From an uncultured Bacteroidales bacterium (GTDB lineage Bacteria > Bacteroidota > Bacteroidia > Bacteroidales > Paludibacteraceae): a stretch of DNA of 48,214 bases. The notes under the pieces were generated by a model. It worked only from the letters and a program-made list of their open reading frames with translations, searched no databases and was not told the origin of the DNA. The stretch covers positions 1 through 48,214 of the forward strand of contig ONPG01000016.1 of assembly GCA_900319645.1 (NCBI GenBank), given 5' to 3'. The translations under genes and the position numbers were made by a program. Shown one piece after another: positions 46,125-48,214 of this stretch (within the stretch, counting starts at the first letter, position 1; every line of letters starts with the position of its first letter).

Positions 46125-46125
46125 C

Positions 46126-46194
46126 AGTCGAAATCGATAAATTGACAAAATCGTCAATCAATCGTAAAATCGTAAATCGTTAAATCGTAAATAT
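46126..46194. repeat. Word tract AATCGTAA in the ferredoxin leader
   Basis: AATCGATAA, AATCGTC, AATCGTAA, AATCGTAA, ATCGTTAA, ATCGTAA words occupy the whole 5' untranslated region of the ferredoxin mRNA. Confidence 0.85.
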
Positions 46195-46201
46195 TAAAAC
46201 T

Positions 46202-46366
46202 ATGGCTTACAAAATTTCAACTGACTGCATTGCTTGCGGTACATGTATCGATGAGTGCCCGATGGGCGCAATCTCTGAAGGCGAACACTATTCGATCGAC
46301 CCGGATGTTTGCACAGAGTGCGGAACCTGCGCAGATGTTTGCCCGAGTGGCGCTATCAGCCTCTAA
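46202..46366 (+). CDS. 2[4Fe-4S] ferredoxin, 54 aa
   Basis: Two complete C-x2-C-x2-C-x3-C-P motifs: Cys9, 12, 15, 19 and Cys37, 40, 43, 47. This is the clostridial-type low-potential electron carrier. It starts MAYKISTDCIACGTC. It has its own promoter and terminator, so it is a single-gene unit with probably high expression. It lies 1.5 kb before the pyruvate:ferredoxin oxidoreductase gene, its likely electron donor. Confidence 0.97.
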   Translation: MAYKISTDCIACGTCIDECPMGAISEGEHYSIDPDVCTECGTCADVCPSGAISL

Positions 46367-46390
46367 AAAGAGCAAAAAAACGCAAAATGG

Positions 46391-46423
46391 GGAACTACAA
46401 AACGTAGTTCCTTCATTTTTTTT
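46391..46423 (+). terminator. Terminator of the ferredoxin gene
   Basis: GGAACTAC-N5-GTAGTTCC followed by TTCATTTTTTTT. Confidence 0.92.
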
Positions 46424-46443
46424 ATAAAAAATGCTAACTAAGT

Positions 46444-46475
46444 ATTGCAAAATTCAAAAATTTTTTGTACCTTTG
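46444..46475 (+). promoter_or_regulatory. Promoter of the AAA protein gene
   Basis: ATTG (46444-46447), 20-nt spacer, TACCTTTG (46468-46475). Confidence 0.75.
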
Positions 46476-46504
46476 CACCCAAATTTATAAAATACCGCTA
46501 AATT

Positions 46505-47765
46505 ATGGAAAATGAGGACCAAAAATCTAGCATGTTAGACGCATTTTTTAGGATTCACGACTTTCTGGTGGCTCATGCTTTTATGCCTATCCGTCGTCAA
46601 CTGATGGATGAGATTGACTGGAACGACCGTTTGATCGCTATCAAAGGCGGACGTGGAGTGGGTAAGACGGATTTTCTGCTTACCCGGGTAAAAGAAGTGG
46701 AAGAGGCATGGGACAAAGCAGCAGCCGAGGAACCGATTAACCGTCGCAAACGTAAGACGATGAAAGATATTCGTCCGTGCTTGTATGTGAGCATGAACGA
46801 TTTCTATTTCACCGAGAATACGCTTGTCGATCTGGCGGGACAGTTTGCCAAATCGGGTGGGCAATACCTCTTCCTTGACCAGTTGTTCAAATATCCCAAT
46901 TGGTCGCGCGAGTTGAAACGCTGCTACACTAAGTTCAAAACGCTGCACATCGTGTTCTGCGCTACGCCGGTCATGCCGATCGACGAGGACAACCACGATC
47001 TGATAGATATCGTGCGGACCTACAATCTGCGCGGATTCTCGTTCCGCGAGTATCTCAACCGCCAGACAGGCCTAAGGCTGCGTTCCTATACGCTCGAGGA
47101 CTTGCTCCAACACCACGCTTCTATCTCGCGAGAGATATGCGAACGTGTCAAGCCGCTCGATTATTTCGAGGATTACCTCAAGCACGGCTACTACCCCAGT
47201 TATCTGGAGAGTACCAGCTTCGAGTCCGAGCTGCTCAAGACCATGAACTCGCAGCTCGAAGTGGACGTGCTGATGATCAAGCAAATAGACGTGGCGTGTC
47301 TCCATAAACTGCGCAAACTGCTGTATATTCTCATGCGCGAGACACCCTGTGCGCTCAATATCAGTACTATCTCCGACGAGATAGGCCTGAGCCGCGCTAC
47401 CACGATGAACTATATCAAGTATCTCAAGGACTCGCGTCTGATCAACTTGCTCTATATGGAGGGCAAGACTTTCCCGATGAAGCCGAGCAAGGCCTATATG
47501 CAAAACCCCAACCTGGCGCAGATGATCTTCACACGCGAGGTGAGCAAACAGGACCTCTACGAGACGTGTTTCTACACCTCTATCCACGGCCAGCACAAAG
47601 TGAATGCCACCGAGCGAAATGCGATGTTCGTCGTAGATGGCAGATTCTATTTCGATGTGCGCGAGACACCCACGCTGCGTGACGCCATCCGTCCGACGGC
47701 CGTAGGCGAACTCGAAATGGGTCGTGGCAACCAGATCCCGCTCTGGCTCTTGGGATTCCTCTACT

Positions 47766-47767
<2 letters not shown>
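46505..47767 (+). CDS. AAA_14/DUF4143-like ATP-binding protein with altered Walker B
   Basis: 420 aa. Walker A GGRGVGKT at 48-55. The Walker B region reads YLFLDQLFKYPNWSREL (about 140-156) where relatives have L-D-E-x-H/Q-K-x-P-x-W, so the catalytic Glu is Gln. The sensor-1 segment is HIVFCATP instead of the usual I-x-x-T-G-S-S. The RGFSFREYL part and the C-terminal winged-helix (LNISTISDEIGLSRATTMNY, SRLINLLY) are otherwise typical. By family a cytosolic ATPase of unknown role; this one may bind ATP without turning it over. Own promoter; followed by a word tract and nifJ. Confidence 0.8.

Positions 47768-48214
<447 letters not shown>

Overview
The window is chromosomal DNA of a Bacteroidota member, most likely order Bacteroidales. 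Evidence: promoters of the form TTTG-N19/20-TAnnTTTG stand in front of many genes (few genes have a Shine-Dalgarno sequence), and the gene set includes a TonB-dependent receptor with a carboxypeptidase-like N-terminal domain, T9SS-like C-terminal tails, DUF3667, DUF3987, DUF6913, OmpA-type and PorT-like outer-membrane proteins, endonuclease I, short CstA and pyruvate:ferredoxin oxidoreductase. Core genes are moderately GC-rich; an accessory stretch at about 1.3-5.5 kb is visibly more AT-rich.

Layout. 0-1.1 kb: DUF3667 membrane protein and an outward promoter. 1.4-5.5 kb: accessory island with an unknown basic protein, a DUF3987 ATPase-like protein, an unknown 156-aa protein and a KilA-N protein; the last two genes are each followed by a copy of the same 65-bp two-hairpin repeat, and a ~130-nt imperfect hairpin closes the island. 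5.6-9.8 kb: secreted protein, trypsin-like protease with a barrel-like C-terminus, unknown 386-aa protein, a 58-aa AraC-HTH mini-ORF and a small exported protein. 10-10.8 kb: tRNA-Ser, a tandem array of 58-bp structured repeats and a candidate small RNA. 10.8-20.4 kb: small OMP, then a minus-strand run cstA-engB-TonB receptor-mutS-mltG-usp. 20.6-31.5 kb: tRNA-Val, PAP2 phosphatase, a surface cluster (two IgGFc-binding/PKD proteins around an OmpA protein) and secreted endonuclease I. 31.6-36.7 kb: pssA, AmpG-like transporter, PpiD-like chaperone, OB-fold lipoprotein. 36.9-38.5 kb: infC-rpmI-rplT, with infC apparently starting at AUA. 38.6-44.7 kb: AraC regulator, then (minus) secreted nuclease-ligA-DUF6913-dapA. 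44.8-48.2 kb: ftsB/divIC, small membrane protein, ruvC, 2[4Fe-4S] ferredoxin, a divergent AAA protein and the start of nifJ/PFOR.

Working together: mutS, ligA, ruvC and engB are housekeeping DNA/ribosome functions; the ferredoxin may serve the nearby PFOR; the surface cluster, TonB receptor, nucleases and protease point to a host- or particle-associated life using exported proteins.

The most unusual property is that many intergenic gaps carry degenerate tandem repeats of a short word (about 6-12 bp), with the word differing from gap to gap. Similar words, and a separate GC-rich element, also sit in frame inside engB, ligA, cstA and the transporter gene. All functional calls come from reading motifs by eye; no search was run.
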